Below, piece by piece: positions 1 through 9,085 of a stretch of 64,000 nucleotides of DNA (position 1 is its first letter; every line of letters starts with the position of its first letter). This stretch comes from Allocoleopsis franciscana PCC 7113 (GTDB lineage Bacteria > Cyanobacteriota > Cyanobacteriia > Cyanobacteriales > Coleofasciculaceae). Position numbers and translations under genes: made by a program. Location of the stretch: NCBI RefSeq assembly GCF_000317515.1, contig NC_019738.1:4118001-4182000 (forward strand), read 5' to 3'. The notes below the pieces were generated by a model that was given only the letters and a program-made list of their open reading frames with translations, had not been told where the DNA came from and made no database searches.

Positions 1-300
1 CAACAACGGGTGCAAAACTTAGACCTCACTTGTGCTAATCAATCCACAGCGACGTTCACCGCACAGCTAGAGGGTGGATTGATTTATGTACCATTTTTGA
101 TTGCCAATGGCAAACCGGATGCACTCTTAGATGGAAATTCCAGTAATGACCCTGCTGTGTATTTTCCCTTTTTAGGGGCTAATGGGGATGGCGTTGACCA
201 CATCCGCTTATTGGGGGATAACACTTTCGGTTTTGAGGATTTATCGGGAGGCGGTGATCGGGACTATAACGATGTGATTGTGCGGGTGAATTTTGCCTGA
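1..300 (+). CDS. C-terminal fragment of a DUF4114-domain protein (5' partial)
   Basis: The frame is open from base 1 to the TGA at 298-300, so the gene begins outside the window; the GTG at 10 is only an internal codon. The tail carries the acidic glycine-rich signature of DUF4114 domains, GFEDLSGGGDRDYNDVIV, about residues 79-96, ending in a beta-strand-like VRVNF. Such domains usually close large secreted or cell-surface cyanobacterial proteins and are thought to bind calcium through the GGDxDYND loop. Nothing upstream is visible, so total length and other domains are unknown. Only 13 bases separate its stop from the convergent gene end at 314. Family assignment is from the motif; the function is not known. 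Confidence 0.85.
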   Translation, partial: QQRVQNLDLTCANQSTATFTAQLEGGLIYVPFLIANGKPDALLDGNSSNDPAVYFPFLGANGDGVDHIRLLGDNTFGFEDLSGGGDRDYNDVIVRVNFA

Positions 301-313
301 AAATACGTCAGTT

Positions 314-2872
314 TCACTCGAAACGCTGGTTCTCCGATGACCAACGCTTCAAGCTGTAACTGTTATTTCCAGAAAGGACTAAAGCCCCAGGACTACCATC
401 TCCTAAATCTGCGATCGCCGTGAGTGAGGTATTAGCATCTTGGGAAAATTCACTGTAGAGTAAGAGTCCGTCGTCTGCAAAAATTAGAGTCCGGGGCTTA
501 AAAATCTCTGGATTCTCAACGATGCGATTGTCATTTTGCCGTTTCAAGGCTCCAAATATCCGGTCTTCGTATAAAGTAAACACGGCGTCTGGTTTGTTGT
601 TGCCGGTTAACTCAACCAGTCGAACCGACCATTGTCCCATTTCTTTGAGCAGTAACGCATCACTTGGGAGTGCGCCAGACTTGAGATGACCGCTATTCAC
701 TAACTCGCGTCTGAGTGTGGGGAGGAGTGCCGATACCCATTCGGGCTGTACTTCGTTGAGGCTGGATAAGGTGACAGACGACGGTTCTATCCATTCTAGG
801 GCAGCGTCTGTGTAGGCGAGAAGGCTACTTTTCACCGCCGCGTCAGCGGTTTTGAACGTGGGTAGGACATCACCTGCCGCCAAAAGCTGAAGCGAACCTC
901 CCTTAAAGGAAACCGCTTTCACCGTCGCCATTATGCCTTCTTGGCGTCCCTCGGCATTCCAAACTGTAATCTGAATTTGGGAATCCATGCCCAATCCGAG
1001 ATAATTCCACATCTGCTGGGCACTGACGGAGTTGGGCAAAAGCCAATTGGAAAATGGAGCTTGCCACCACCGTGCCCCATCGTGGAAAGCGCTGACTTGC
1101 ACTTGATACCAGACTTTTAACGGCTCTAGTTGTAGGGTTGGGGAGGTTTGGGCGAAGGGAGGAGTGGGTGATAACGTAGCAAGATTTTCTGCATCCGGGC
1201 TATTGGTACTTGCTCCAGGAGTGGTTGTAGCATTTGGCGAAGCTTGCTCCTGTGCTCCCTGTTCCCCGTTCAAGTCTCCCGGTTGCAGCCAATCCGCAGG
1301 ATTGACATTTAAGACGGGTTGTGCTGTACCAATAATTCGACTGACATGACGGTTGGAGGGGAGCTTTTTACCTAAGAACGTATCGAGACGGTCGAGTAAT
1401 TCGTTGATGGAGGAATAGTTGACGGGTTTAGTTTTAGAATTTTGAGAGAATTGCCCTAACCAGGCGATCGCTTTTAATCGTCCTTGCTTGACCGCCACAA
1501 TCAAGGCTCCCCACGCTTTGACTTCCACACTATCGGGATTCACCTTGAGCGCTGTTTCCACCCGATCCAACAAGCTATCGGAATCGGTTTGGATCAACGT
1601 GACAATGTCCTGTGCCTGCACCCCTGGAACGAACGATTGGAACATGAGCAGAGCATCGGCCCAGCGACCATCGATTAATTTCGCCAAAATGGCAGAACTT
1701 GGGTTTGCCCAGGCTTGCTTAGCTTGGGATTGTGTCACCTGTGCGTGCAATTGAATCAGATCCATTTGCGCTTGGGCGGTAGCTGACCCATTGTTTTTCT
1801 TCTGGGATTGCAACAATTCCAACGCAGGCGACCACAACCCATGACGCGCTAATAACAAGGCATTGCGAAAGACTGGACTGTCTAAAGCGGGTTGAATTAA
1901 AGAAATTTCTTCCAGAACGATGGGGTTGGGTACAAAATTGCGCGGACGAAGCTGGTAAACCTTGAAGCGGGGTTCTAAACCCACCGTCTGATTGACGACA
2001 AATTCTGATTTAGCATCTCCAGTGACTTGCTGCCAAGAGGCACTCTGTTCGTTCGGCGTTGTCCACTGCAACATCACACTCAGGTGCATTTGTTCGGGAT
2101 TGTAGTGCACCACCTGTCCGTAAGTCATGGGTGTGTCACCACTCAGCCGTTGATTGGAGAGATTGAACCAGAAACCCGGTTCGGGGGCTTTGTCGTCAAA
2201 GCGACTGATTTTGGTTAGGGGTAGAGAACGGGATTCAGTGGCTTGATCAACTTGGGTATTGAGTAGGGAAGAAAGCACAAAATACTCTTCGGGGCCTGCA
2301 ATCTCAAGCTGAGTCGCCAGTTGATAAAATCCTGGCTGGATGGGTTGGTAGACTCTCAGTTCAACAATCTGTTCGCAATCGAGTTGGCAAGCGGGGGGAG
2401 ATTTCAAGATGGGCAACAACAGCGCTGTCGAACCCTCATCGATGCCATTTTTCGAGAGGAATAGCGCCTCTCCTGGAATTAAGTCACTTTGGCGAACCTC
2501 TTGTTGAATCGCTTCCAGGGTTTTTGGGGGTGAGGCGGCGGAAACGGGAATCCGAGTCCACTGGGGTAAATATTGATTGAGCCAAACGACAGCATTGGGG
2601 TTGACCATTAACAGAATGGCAAGCCAGATACCGCCCACAATCACACCACTGGCAGTGAGTAACAGAGCGAGTGAACCTAAGGTCACAAGGCAACCCTGTA
2701 ATCGGGACTTGGATTTCAAGGGTTGTGGGTTTATTTTATGGGAGGAGTGGGGCTTCGGCTGACCGCTTAGGAGTGGCTGGTTTGAACCTACGGGCTTTGC
2801 CAATGGCTTTTTGACCCGTCGAGTATTTTTGACGGATGGCTGGCGTTGTGGTGAATCTTGAGGCGTTTTCAT
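314..2872 (-). CDS. Large single-pass membrane-anchored protein, function unknown
   Basis: The 852-residue product has a basic, proline-rich cytoplasmic N-terminus (residues 1-57), one strong hydrophobic segment at about 60-90 (many L, A, G, V and I), and a long non-cytoplasmic part. The middle (about 330-500) is rich in Ala/Leu/Gln helices resembling degenerate TPR-type repeats. A Pro/Thr/Ser linker at about 545-590 precedes a C-terminal mixed alpha/beta region ending in a segment with several D and G residues. No catalytic motif was recognised. It follows the GT4 glycosyltransferase gene on the same strand by 27 bases and is probably co-transcribed with it, which hints at an envelope or polysaccharide role; that is inference only. 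Confidence 0.88.
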   Translation of the reverse strand: MKTPQDSPQRQPSVKNTRRVKKPLAKPVGSNQPLLSGQPKPHSSHKINPQPLKSKSRLQGCLVTLGSLALLLTASGVIVGGIWLAILLMVNPNAVVWLNQYLPQWTRIPVSAASPPKTLEAIQQEVRQSDLIPGEALFLSKNGIDEGSTALLLPILKSPPACQLDCEQIVELRVYQPIQPGFYQLATQLEIAGPEEYFVLSSLLNTQVDQATESRSLPLTKISRFDDKAPEPGFWFNLSNQRLSGDTPMTYGQVVHYNPEQMHLSVMLQWTTPNEQSASWQQVTGDAKSEFVVNQTVGLEPRFKVYQLRPRNFVPNPIVLEEISLIQPALDSPVFRNALLLARHGLWSPALELLQSQKKNNGSATAQAQMDLIQLHAQVTQSQAKQAWANPSSAILAKLIDGRWADALLMFQSFVPGVQAQDIVTLIQTDSDSLLDRVETALKVNPDSVEVKAWGALIVAVKQGRLKAIAWLGQFSQNSKTKPVNYSSINELLDRLDTFLGKKLPSNRHVSRIIGTAQPVLNVNPADWLQPGDLNGEQGAQEQASPNATTTPGASTNSPDAENLATLSPTPPFAQTSPTLQLEPLKVWYQVQVSAFHDGARWWQAPFSNWLLPNSVSAQQMWNYLGLGMDSQIQITVWNAEGRQEGIMATVKAVSFKGGSLQLLAAGDVLPTFKTADAAVKSSLLAYTDAALEWIEPSSVTLSSLNEVQPEWVSALLPTLRRELVNSGHLKSGALPSDALLLKEMGQWSVRLVELTGNNKPDAVFTLYEDRIFGALKRQNDNRIVENPEIFKPRTLIFADDGLLLYSEFSQDANTSLTAIADLGDGSPGALVLSGNNSYSLKRWSSENQRFE

Positions 2873-2899
2873 CGCTATGTTTACTTCGGCTCCTATCCT

Positions 2900-4123
2900 C
2901 TAATCCCGACGCCCCGATAACACCTGTTCATAGAGTTTACCAGCACGTTCCCATGTATATTTTTTTTCAATCAGCGATCGCGCATTCTCGGAAAGTTGTT
3001 TTCGCAATTGGCGGTTTTCCAATAAACGGCTAACAGCATACACATACTCGGTTTGCTCATTCGCTCGCAAGGCTCTCAAAGGAACTTCTCCCCCATCGAC
3101 TTGTAGTCCTTCCAAACCGCGATCGCTTCCTACCACTGGCGTTCCTGCTGCCATTGCCTCTAAGGTTTTATTTTTGATGCCAAACCCTGTCCGCATCGGC
3201 ACCACACAAACGGTTGCCTTATGTAAATAATCCACCATTGAAAGTACACGACCTGTGACAGTAATGCCAGGGCTTTGTGTTAACTCCAAAACTTCCGGCA
3301 CCGGATTCCCTCCCACGATTTCCAGCGTTGCTTCTGGATAGCGTTGCAAAATTTCTGGGAACACCTCCAAGCTAAAAAAACGTGCCGCATCAATGTTTGG
3401 GCGATTGTCCATGGAGCCACAGATCACCAGTCTGTGTCCTCCGGGGTCGGAGACGCGCTTAGGGTACAGTTTAAGATCGACACCATTAGGAACCACAGCA
3501 ATCTGACCCTCCGGTTCGAGCGCGGTGATCTGACGCCGATCCTCCGGCGTGGTCACCACAATGTCAGTGAACTTAGCACAATATCGCTCCTCATAGCGAC
3601 GTAGCAACGGTAAATTCAACTGGTCTCTCAGTTGATTTTCTGAGGTTTTTGTTTCCAACAGATGGCGGCACGTCCCATAAACAGAACTATGAATATTTAC
3701 AACCGTTCGCAATTGGGATTGCCATTCGGGTCGTATATAAATTTCATTCACACTATGTTCGCAGGTAATGACTTCAAACTCTCCAGCTTGTACGGCCTCA
3801 TCTACCCATTGCTGTATATCAGTAGAGTAGTGGTGTAGCACACTCGGAGGTGTTCCCTGTTCCAAAAATGCTTTGAAGCGCTGCATTTTTCCCAGGAATC
3901 CACTCTCGGCGTCTGAGAGTTGGGGTTTTGGGAAAACCAGCAGTTCCTCGACCCAATTTTGTAATTCTTCCACTTCCGTTGGCTCTACATCTTCAGCATA
4001 TTGAGTAATCAAGGTGATGGCATGATGCTCACTCAAGTATTTGAGTAAGTTAAATGTCCTCACCTGAGTTCCCCCTCGCCTTGGCGGATATGGGAAAGTG
4101 GAAGAAAGCATGAGAATTTTCAT
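2900..4123 (-). CDS. GT4-family glycosyltransferase
   Basis: The 407-residue protein has a GT-B fold signature: the N-terminal MKILMLSSTFPYPPRRGGTQ loop with PRRGG, a mid-protein VVPNGVDLKLYPKR hinge (about residue 215), and a C-terminal nucleotide-sugar site with KNKTLEAMAAGTPVVGSDRGLEGL, matching the E-x7-E region of retaining GT4 enzymes. It should transfer a sugar from an NDP- or GDP-sugar to a glycan or lipid acceptor at the cytoplasmic membrane. The donor and acceptor cannot be read from sequence. It is first in a two-gene minus-strand unit with the membrane protein gene at 314-2872 and divergent from the GT2 gene at 4469. The ATG at 4123 gives a complete family-length protein. Confidence 0.92.
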   Translation of the reverse strand: MKILMLSSTFPYPPRRGGTQVRTFNLLKYLSEHHAITLITQYAEDVEPTEVEELQNWVEELLVFPKPQLSDAESGFLGKMQRFKAFLEQGTPPSVLHHYSTDIQQWVDEAVQAGEFEVITCEHSVNEIYIRPEWQSQLRTVVNIHSSVYGTCRHLLETKTSENQLRDQLNLPLLRRYEERYCAKFTDIVVTTPEDRRQITALEPEGQIAVVPNGVDLKLYPKRVSDPGGHRLVICGSMDNRPNIDAARFFSLEVFPEILQRYPEATLEIVGGNPVPEVLELTQSPGITVTGRVLSMVDYLHKATVCVVPMRTGFGIKNKTLEAMAAGTPVVGSDRGLEGLQVDGGEVPLRALRANEQTEYVYAVSRLLENRQLRKQLSENARSLIEKKYTWERAGKLYEQVLSGRRD

Positions 4124-4468
4124 AAACTGTGAGGTTCAGTAAAAAATTGCAACGAGTTGGCTTAACAGAAAGACGACTTTCCAGTACAGGAGAGATAATT
4201 ATTGATTGAGGTATTCTTCATGAAAATTTATTCAAAGCTTTATTGAATTTTGTCAAAACATTTTTTGTATTATATATCCAGGTCAATATAAATTAGCTTA
4301 ATACTTCAATCAGCCCTGAGGGAATTGATCAGGATATTCTATGCAAAGTTTTTTGATGAGTCCTTAATCGACAGGCATCCTTCATTAAAATGTTTTTTTA
4401 GTTTGAAATAAACTCTTTTTTTGAAAAATATACAATTTAGGTTGAATATTATTATTTTAAGCAAAACA
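4124..4468. other. AT-rich divergent intergenic region
   Basis: This 345-base gap lies between two divergent glycosyltransferase genes and is markedly more AT-rich than its neighbours, with runs such as TTTTTTGTATTATATAT near 4260. Promoters for both genes probably lie here, but I could not assign -10 or -35 boxes with confidence. A TTG at 4421 opens an in-frame 16-codon extension of the downstream gene, without a convincing ribosome binding site. Confidence 0.4.
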
Positions 4469-5458
4469 ATGCTCAAAGTAAGTGTTTGTATTCCTACTTA
4501 CAATCGTGCCCATTATCTGGCTTATTCTATTAATAGTGTTTTAAATCAAACTTATACCAATTTTGAGCTAATCATTTGTGATGATGGTTCTACGGATAAT
4601 ACTTCAGGTGTAGTGAGTCAGTTTAATGATTCTCGGATTCGCTATATCAAGCACCCTAATAATATTGGACGAAGTAGAAACATGCGTTCTGGGTTTGATG
4701 CAGCTTGTGGAACTTATTTTATTAAATTCGATGATGATGATGCGCTCACACCAGAATTTTTAGAAAAAACGATTGCTGTTTTAGAGGCAGAACCGAATGC
4801 AGATTTTGTTTGTACCAATCACTGGATTATTAATCAAAAGAACGAAAGAGTTGAATCAGCTACAGTTGAGAATTCAGCTAAATGGAAAAAAGACCAGCTT
4901 AAAGAGGGAATCATTCCTGACTTGATAAGACAAACGTTTCAATACCAAAGCTTGCAAGTTGGTTCAACCCTATTCCGTAGAGCTTGCTTAGAAGAAATCA
5001 ATTATATGCGTCCAGAGGCAGATGGATGTGAGGATTTCGATTTGCTAGTGCGTTTGGCACTCGCTGGCAAGCAAGGGTATTTTTTGCCAGAGTTTCTCAT
5101 GGAATATCGTTTACATGGTAAACAGACAAGCCTAAGACAAGATCTTCATTTTTTATCAGCTAAAGTTTTATGCATTAAAAGTTATAAATTTTCTGATCAA
5201 GAATTAGAGATACAGCGTTTATATAAATTGGCTGGAACGCAGCAAGTTCTAGGGTTAAGATTAATTGAAAAGGGAGATACTTTAGATGGACGCCGAATTT
5301 TGCGAGAATCAACTCAAGTATTAGGACGCTCTCGCAAGGCAACGTTGGGTTTAATTTTGTCTTATTTACCAGTCAGTTTACGGCGAATTGCTTTCCAGGG
5401 GTTTCGTCGGATTCGTGCTAAAGACTATTCAGAACGTGTACGAGAAACGGTGGGTTAG
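4469..5458 (+). CDS. GT2-family glycosyltransferase
   Basis: The ATG at 4469 starts MLKVSVCIPTYNRAHYL, the classical beginning of an inverting GT-A family 2 enzyme, so I prefer it to the in-frame TTG at 4421. Diagnostic motifs are IICDDGSTDNT (about residue 35), the metal-binding FDDDDALTPEFL (about 85-97) in place of DxD, and a GCEDFDL segment (about 185) near the catalytic base. The C-terminal 100 residues are basic and helical. The enzyme should add a sugar to a cell-surface glycan precursor; the substrate is unknown. Codon usage is more AT-rich than the genes to its left, as often seen for polysaccharide genes that move by horizontal transfer. Confidence 0.9.
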   Translation: MLKVSVCIPTYNRAHYLAYSINSVLNQTYTNFELIICDDGSTDNTSGVVSQFNDSRIRYIKHPNNIGRSRNMRSGFDAACGTYFIKFDDDDALTPEFLEKTIAVLEAEPNADFVCTNHWIINQKNERVESATVENSAKWKKDQLKEGIIPDLIRQTFQYQSLQVGSTLFRRACLEEINYMRPEADGCEDFDLLVRLALAGKQGYFLPEFLMEYRLHGKQTSLRQDLHFLSAKVLCIKSYKFSDQELEIQRLYKLAGTQQVLGLRLIEKGDTLDGRRILRESTQVLGRSRKATLGLILSYLPVSLRRIAFQGFRRIRAKDYSERVRETVG

Positions 5459-5809
5459 AGAGGTTGTAGGCGACATGAATTAAACATCCCTCTTTTGGCT
5501 GAACAGAAATCTGTAGTTTATCAGAAGCTATTTTCTATATTTTGGTCAGAATTAGATATTAGGTCGAGTCTGGTGATTGGAGCAAGCCGGTAGTGTCCGA
5601 TTACAAGTCAACGCCTAACCCTAGTAAAACAAGTCGCAACTTTTTAGGATTCCTAGGCTACTGGGATAGAGAGAGGGTTTTTGCTGCTTGATGATAGTGT
5701 TGTTCTTGGCTTTCTTCCTTTAACCATTGAATTTTATAAATGGACAATGGGGGAAGCTTTTAAAATCACTGTATCCAAAATCCAGAATTTTCTGAGTTAA
5801 GGGAGTTAT
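5459..5809. other. Intergenic gap with no recognised gene
   Basis: The stretch between the GT2 gene and the next plus-strand gene holds no convincing reading frame, tRNA or strong terminator hairpin. The last 30 bases contain GTTAAGGGAGTTAT just before the ATG at 5810, where AAGGGAG is a reasonable ribosome binding site. A promoter for the downstream gene is presumably present. Confidence 0.3.
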
Positions 5810-6640
5810 ATGGAGACGATTGAGCTGAAGTTCATTTTAAAGTTGTTGGGATTTGAGGATTATAGGGCACTCTTATCTAAAATCGAACTGGATTCTACAA
5901 TCTCAGAGGTTGAGCGAGAAGAGATCTGTCGCAAGCTGTGCGATCGCGGATTGCTGGTTTGTTCCTATAAAATTAGTAAGTTTAAGATTGCCCCTCCCGG
6001 TAACTTTCTGCTCAAGCAAGACTGCGAGGAATTACCCTTGACGAAGCAGGAGCGAAAAGTACTTCGGGCAAGTGCCAAGGGAAGGATTACTGCAAAAGAA
6101 ACGGGCATTCCTGCTGAAGAGCAACAAGTTGTGATTCAAAGTTTGCTTGATCGGAATTTAATTGAGGTAAAACCAAAACACAAAAAAATTAAAGAAGTCT
6201 GGTTAACAGAACGAGGGAAGGAATATCTGCAATATGAGTATAATCCTACCGAAAGTTGTGCTGTACTCAGTTCTGAGCTACTGAGTAATTATATTCAGTT
6301 CTTGCGGAAATCGTTCCAGGAGATTGCGCCGTCGTCTATGAAGACGCAGATCGTAAATGATGAGAAGATTTTATTGACAATTCAGGAATTGGAGCGTCAA
6401 TTTGCGACAGATAATCGTGTGCCAATTTGTCATTTACGCGAGAAGCTATATCCACTGCTATCGAGGGAAGAATTAGACGAATCACTCTACCGTTTAGAAC
6501 GGCTGGAGAGGATTGAGATGAGTGAATTACAAGCGGCAAATGCCTGTACTTTTAGTTCAGAGCAAATTGATGCGGGAATTGTTCAGGAGATGGGTGCTCC
6601 GCTGTTTTTTGTTACGTTGAAGTCAAATGGGATAGGGTAG
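5810..6640 (+). CDS. Hypothetical protein with predicted winged-helix segments
   Basis: The 276-residue product is not recognised as a named family. Three regions read as winged-helix-like: residues about 18-68 (helices then LVCSYKISKFKIAPPGNFLL), 75-145 (LTKQERKVLRASAKGRITAKETGIPAEE, a helix-turn-helix, followed by KEVWLTERGKEYL as a wing), and 195-276 (VPICHLREKLYPLLSREELDESLYRLERLERIEMSEL then an EQIDAGIVQEMGAPLFF tail). That last module recurs, as I recall, in various cyanobacterial and restriction-linked proteins. It is predicted to bind DNA or act as an adaptor. It faces the nuclease-ParA/ParB-like pair tail to tail with an 87-base gap, so a functional link is possible but unproven. An AAGGGAG ribosome binding site precedes the ATG. 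Confidence 0.85.
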   Translation: METIELKFILKLLGFEDYRALLSKIELDSTISEVEREEICRKLCDRGLLVCSYKISKFKIAPPGNFLLKQDCEELPLTKQERKVLRASAKGRITAKETGIPAEEQQVVIQSLLDRNLIEVKPKHKKIKEVWLTERGKEYLQYEYNPTESCAVLSSELLSNYIQFLRKSFQEIAPSSMKTQIVNDEKILLTIQELERQFATDNRVPICHLREKLYPLLSREELDESLYRLERLERIEMSELQAANACTFSSEQIDAGIVQEMGAPLFFVTLKSNGIG

Positions 6641-6727
6641 CAAGGGCAGGCGTTTGTAAGTTGCGAAGAATGCAATCGCAGGCAGCATCTAATTATCTCA
6701 AAACTTTTTAGAACTTTCTGCTCAAAT

Positions 6728-7462
6728 TTAATCAAAGGAAATTCGTGACCAGCTATCAATAATCGATATCATTCTTTTATCGCTGAGTCCCTCAACTCGT
6801 GCGACAACATCGCTTAGAGATTCAAATTTTTGTTTTTTTCTAGTAGTTTGAATCTTTTCAATAATAGTAGTAGCTGTTTTACCAGTTATTCCGGCGGCTC
6901 TCAGCCTAATAATGAGATCAGAATCCCTCAGAGTATTAAATACTTCCAAAGGTTCAATCCGATTTGGGATCTGATTTTTAAGCTTGTTAATTTCATCTTC
7001 TATTTTTTGTCTTTCTCTGCCCTGTTCAGCCTTTAAATCATTTATTCTGGTCTCAAGCCTAGATTCAAGATTGGTTTGTTTAGATTCAATATTGATGAGG
7101 CGAGACTCGGTCACATTTGAGCTAGAAGCGCCATCATTTGAAACAACAGGTTTGGGTTTTCTCAGTAATTTAACTTGCTCTTTAATAACCTCCTCATTCT
7201 CATCCTCAATAATAAATGCCCCAATCATCTCACCCTTGCGAGGATCTATCTCTCTTGCTCTGGCAGAAGCGTAGTATTCAAAATGTCCATCAACTACCTC
7301 ATAGGATTCTAGGCTTGTTCTATGAAGGATTATAGGATTGATAACTCCTTCAGCCGCTAAAACCAATCGTGCTGCTTGTTCCAACTCATCATCTGCAAAG
7401 CTTGAGCGAGGAACAGTAGAACTAATTTTTTTTACCGCTACAAGAGAAGTGGATAATTTCAT
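6728..7462 (-). CDS. ParB-like protein with coiled coil and helix-hairpin-helix tail
   Basis: Residues about 10-75 match the N-terminal ParB/sulfiredoxin-like fold (PRSSFADDELEQAARLVLAAEGVINPIILHR, then VVDGHFEYYASARARE). The canonical GERRxRA nucleotide-binding box is replaced by GHFEYYASARA. Residues about 110-160 form a charged coiled coil with repeated ESKQTNLESRLETRI-type heptads. Residues 175-240 resemble paired helix-hairpin-helix turns (LRAAGITGKTATTIIEKI and FESLSDVVARVEGLSDKRM). The central helix-turn-helix of chromosomal or plasmid ParB is absent. The ATG overlaps the ParA stop codon by one base (TGATG), implying translational coupling. Probable role: DNA-binding or CTP/ATP-sensing partner of the upstream nuclease-ParA. 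Confidence 0.88.
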   Translation of the reverse strand: MKLSTSLVAVKKISSTVPRSSFADDELEQAARLVLAAEGVINPIILHRTSLESYEVVDGHFEYYASARAREIDPRKGEMIGAFIIEDENEEVIKEQVKLLRKPKPVVSNDGASSSNVTESRLINIESKQTNLESRLETRINDLKAEQGRERQKIEDEINKLKNQIPNRIEPLEVFNTLRDSDLIIRLRAAGITGKTATTIIEKIQTTRKKQKFESLSDVVARVEGLSDKRMISIIDSWSRISFD

Positions 7463-8838
7463 CAGTCCATCCCTGTTTTTTGTAATACTTCTATCGCTAG
7501 CAACTCAAATTCCTGCGCTGCTGTAGAATCTGGCTTAAAATCCAATACAGATACAGGATCTGCTATCTCCATATCTCCGATAATTTGAACTTTCTCAGCA
7601 CACTTAGCCAAATCATCTCTATCATAAATTACTGTATCCATAACTTCTAGACCATATCGTTCTGAAATAGCCTTAATCCGTTTTTGTAAAGTTGATTGTA
7701 CAAACCGAGCATTGGTCGATATTTTACAGGCAAGAACACCCAGAACTTCAATAGGAATCTTTCCCAGCATTTTCCTAAATCCATTAACTCTTTTCATGAA
7801 ATCCTTGACATTTATTAATCCCTGATTGGCAAAAGGTTTTAAATCAGAAGGAATAATTAGATAATCGGCAGTAATTAAAGCAATTTTTGCATATAAATTT
7901 AACGATGGTGGTGTATCAATTAATACAATATCATATTCATTTTTAGCGGAATCTAGTTTTCGGATAAGCATTGTACTGCTATCAACATTTTCACTTAGTT
8001 GCTTTTCATGATTCATTAAATTGATATGGGATGGAACAACATTAATTTCGGGATTACTAAATTGAGATTTTCTTGCTACTTCTTGTATGGGATAAAAATC
8101 TTCTGATTCTAAGACATGACGAATATTAGAATCTTTTATATCATCAAATTGCTCATCGTCAAATTTAATTAATCCTGTGGCAAACGTTGTGTTAGCTTGG
8201 CTATCAAGGTCAATAACCAAAACTTTTTTACCTTTTTTAGCAATAGCAGCAGCTAGATTTACTACGGTGGTTGTTTTGCCGACGCCGCCTTTGTTATGAT
8301 AAACCGCAATAATTTTCATAGTATGTTGACTCTTCTTTTCAGGAATAGATGTAGAGATGGGCTGAGTGAGAGTTGGATTAGTCTCTGGATAAAGTTCAGT
8401 GGGATTTTCCTGTGAACTATCTCTGCCAATGAGAGCTTTAATCTCGTCTAGCCTAGCATCAACTTCTTGACCAGGACACTGAAATACCAACCGAAGCTCA
8501 TCTTGAATTCTCTCGTAAATTCTGATTTGTTTACCATTGGTTAACAGCCCATATCGCACGTTCAAGCTTGTCAGATATCGCTGTAGTCTGCGAACATGGT
8601 TATTTAAATTTTGATTCGGATGCTTCGCCTCCATGACGACACTTAATGGCGAATTGGCATCCAAGACGAAAGGGATAACTTGCGTTGCAAACGCCAAAAA
8701 ATCTAAACGAATAGCCCCAAAAGTGACCTCTTGATGCCAGGTGTCGGGAGAATATCCCAACTTTGGAAGTAGATATTGAACAATCAGTTTACTTTCTACT
8801 TCACTTTCGTTGCGGCACAGTGACGGATCAAAACTCAA
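7462..8838 (-). CDS. HsdR N-terminal nuclease domain fused to a ParA-type ATPase
   Basis: This 458-residue protein has two parts. Residues 1-115 match the type I restriction R-subunit N-terminal domain: an E-rich first helix, LPKLGY, D46 in IRLDF, E70-A71-K72 in VVMEAKHP, and GLLTNGKQIRIYE. D46 with E70/K72 forms a complete PD-(D/E)xK triad. After a linker (about 135-173), a full ParA/MinD-type deviant Walker ATPase starts at M174: KGGVGKTT at 183-190, DLDSQANTT with D212, and a Walker B IVLIDTPPSL. An internal ATG at 8319-8317 could in principle yield a stand-alone ParA. It is the first gene of a coupled pair with the ParB-like gene. Both active sites look intact. Candidate roles are DNA maintenance, mobile-element partitioning or defence; sequence alone cannot decide. 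Confidence 0.9.
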   Translation of the reverse strand: MSFDPSLCRNESEVESKLIVQYLLPKLGYSPDTWHQEVTFGAIRLDFLAFATQVIPFVLDANSPLSVVMEAKHPNQNLNNHVRRLQRYLTSLNVRYGLLTNGKQIRIYERIQDELRLVFQCPGQEVDARLDEIKALIGRDSSQENPTELYPETNPTLTQPISTSIPEKKSQHTMKIIAVYHNKGGVGKTTTVVNLAAAIAKKGKKVLVIDLDSQANTTFATGLIKFDDEQFDDIKDSNIRHVLESEDFYPIQEVARKSQFSNPEINVVPSHINLMNHEKQLSENVDSSTMLIRKLDSAKNEYDIVLIDTPPSLNLYAKIALITADYLIIPSDLKPFANQGLINVKDFMKRVNGFRKMLGKIPIEVLGVLACKISTNARFVQSTLQKRIKAISERYGLEVMDTVIYDRDDLAKCAEKVQIIGDMEIADPVSVLDFKPDSTAAQEFELLAIEVLQKTGMD

Positions 8839-9085
8839 CTTTGTGTTTCCTTTATAACATTACTTTTGCCGAGGACAACCTCAACCTCTTCGATTGTCTA
8901 TTGTAGTCAGAGTTTTTGCTTACGGATTATTACTGATTTTTCAGAACGAAGCTGAACACTTTGCAGTTTTTTCTCAGTGCTACTACTGAGATGACAAAAG
9001 CGAGTTGAGTAGTGATAAGTCTAACGGTATACTGCGCCTATAAGGATGATAATGGAATAAACCCCAGGAAATATCGCCCCCTGCC

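Noticed and set aside
6728..8838. Ordinary plasmid partition locus marking an integrated plasmid
   Set aside because: No replication gene, parS-like iterons or integrase seen nearby, and the ParA carries a nuclease domain.
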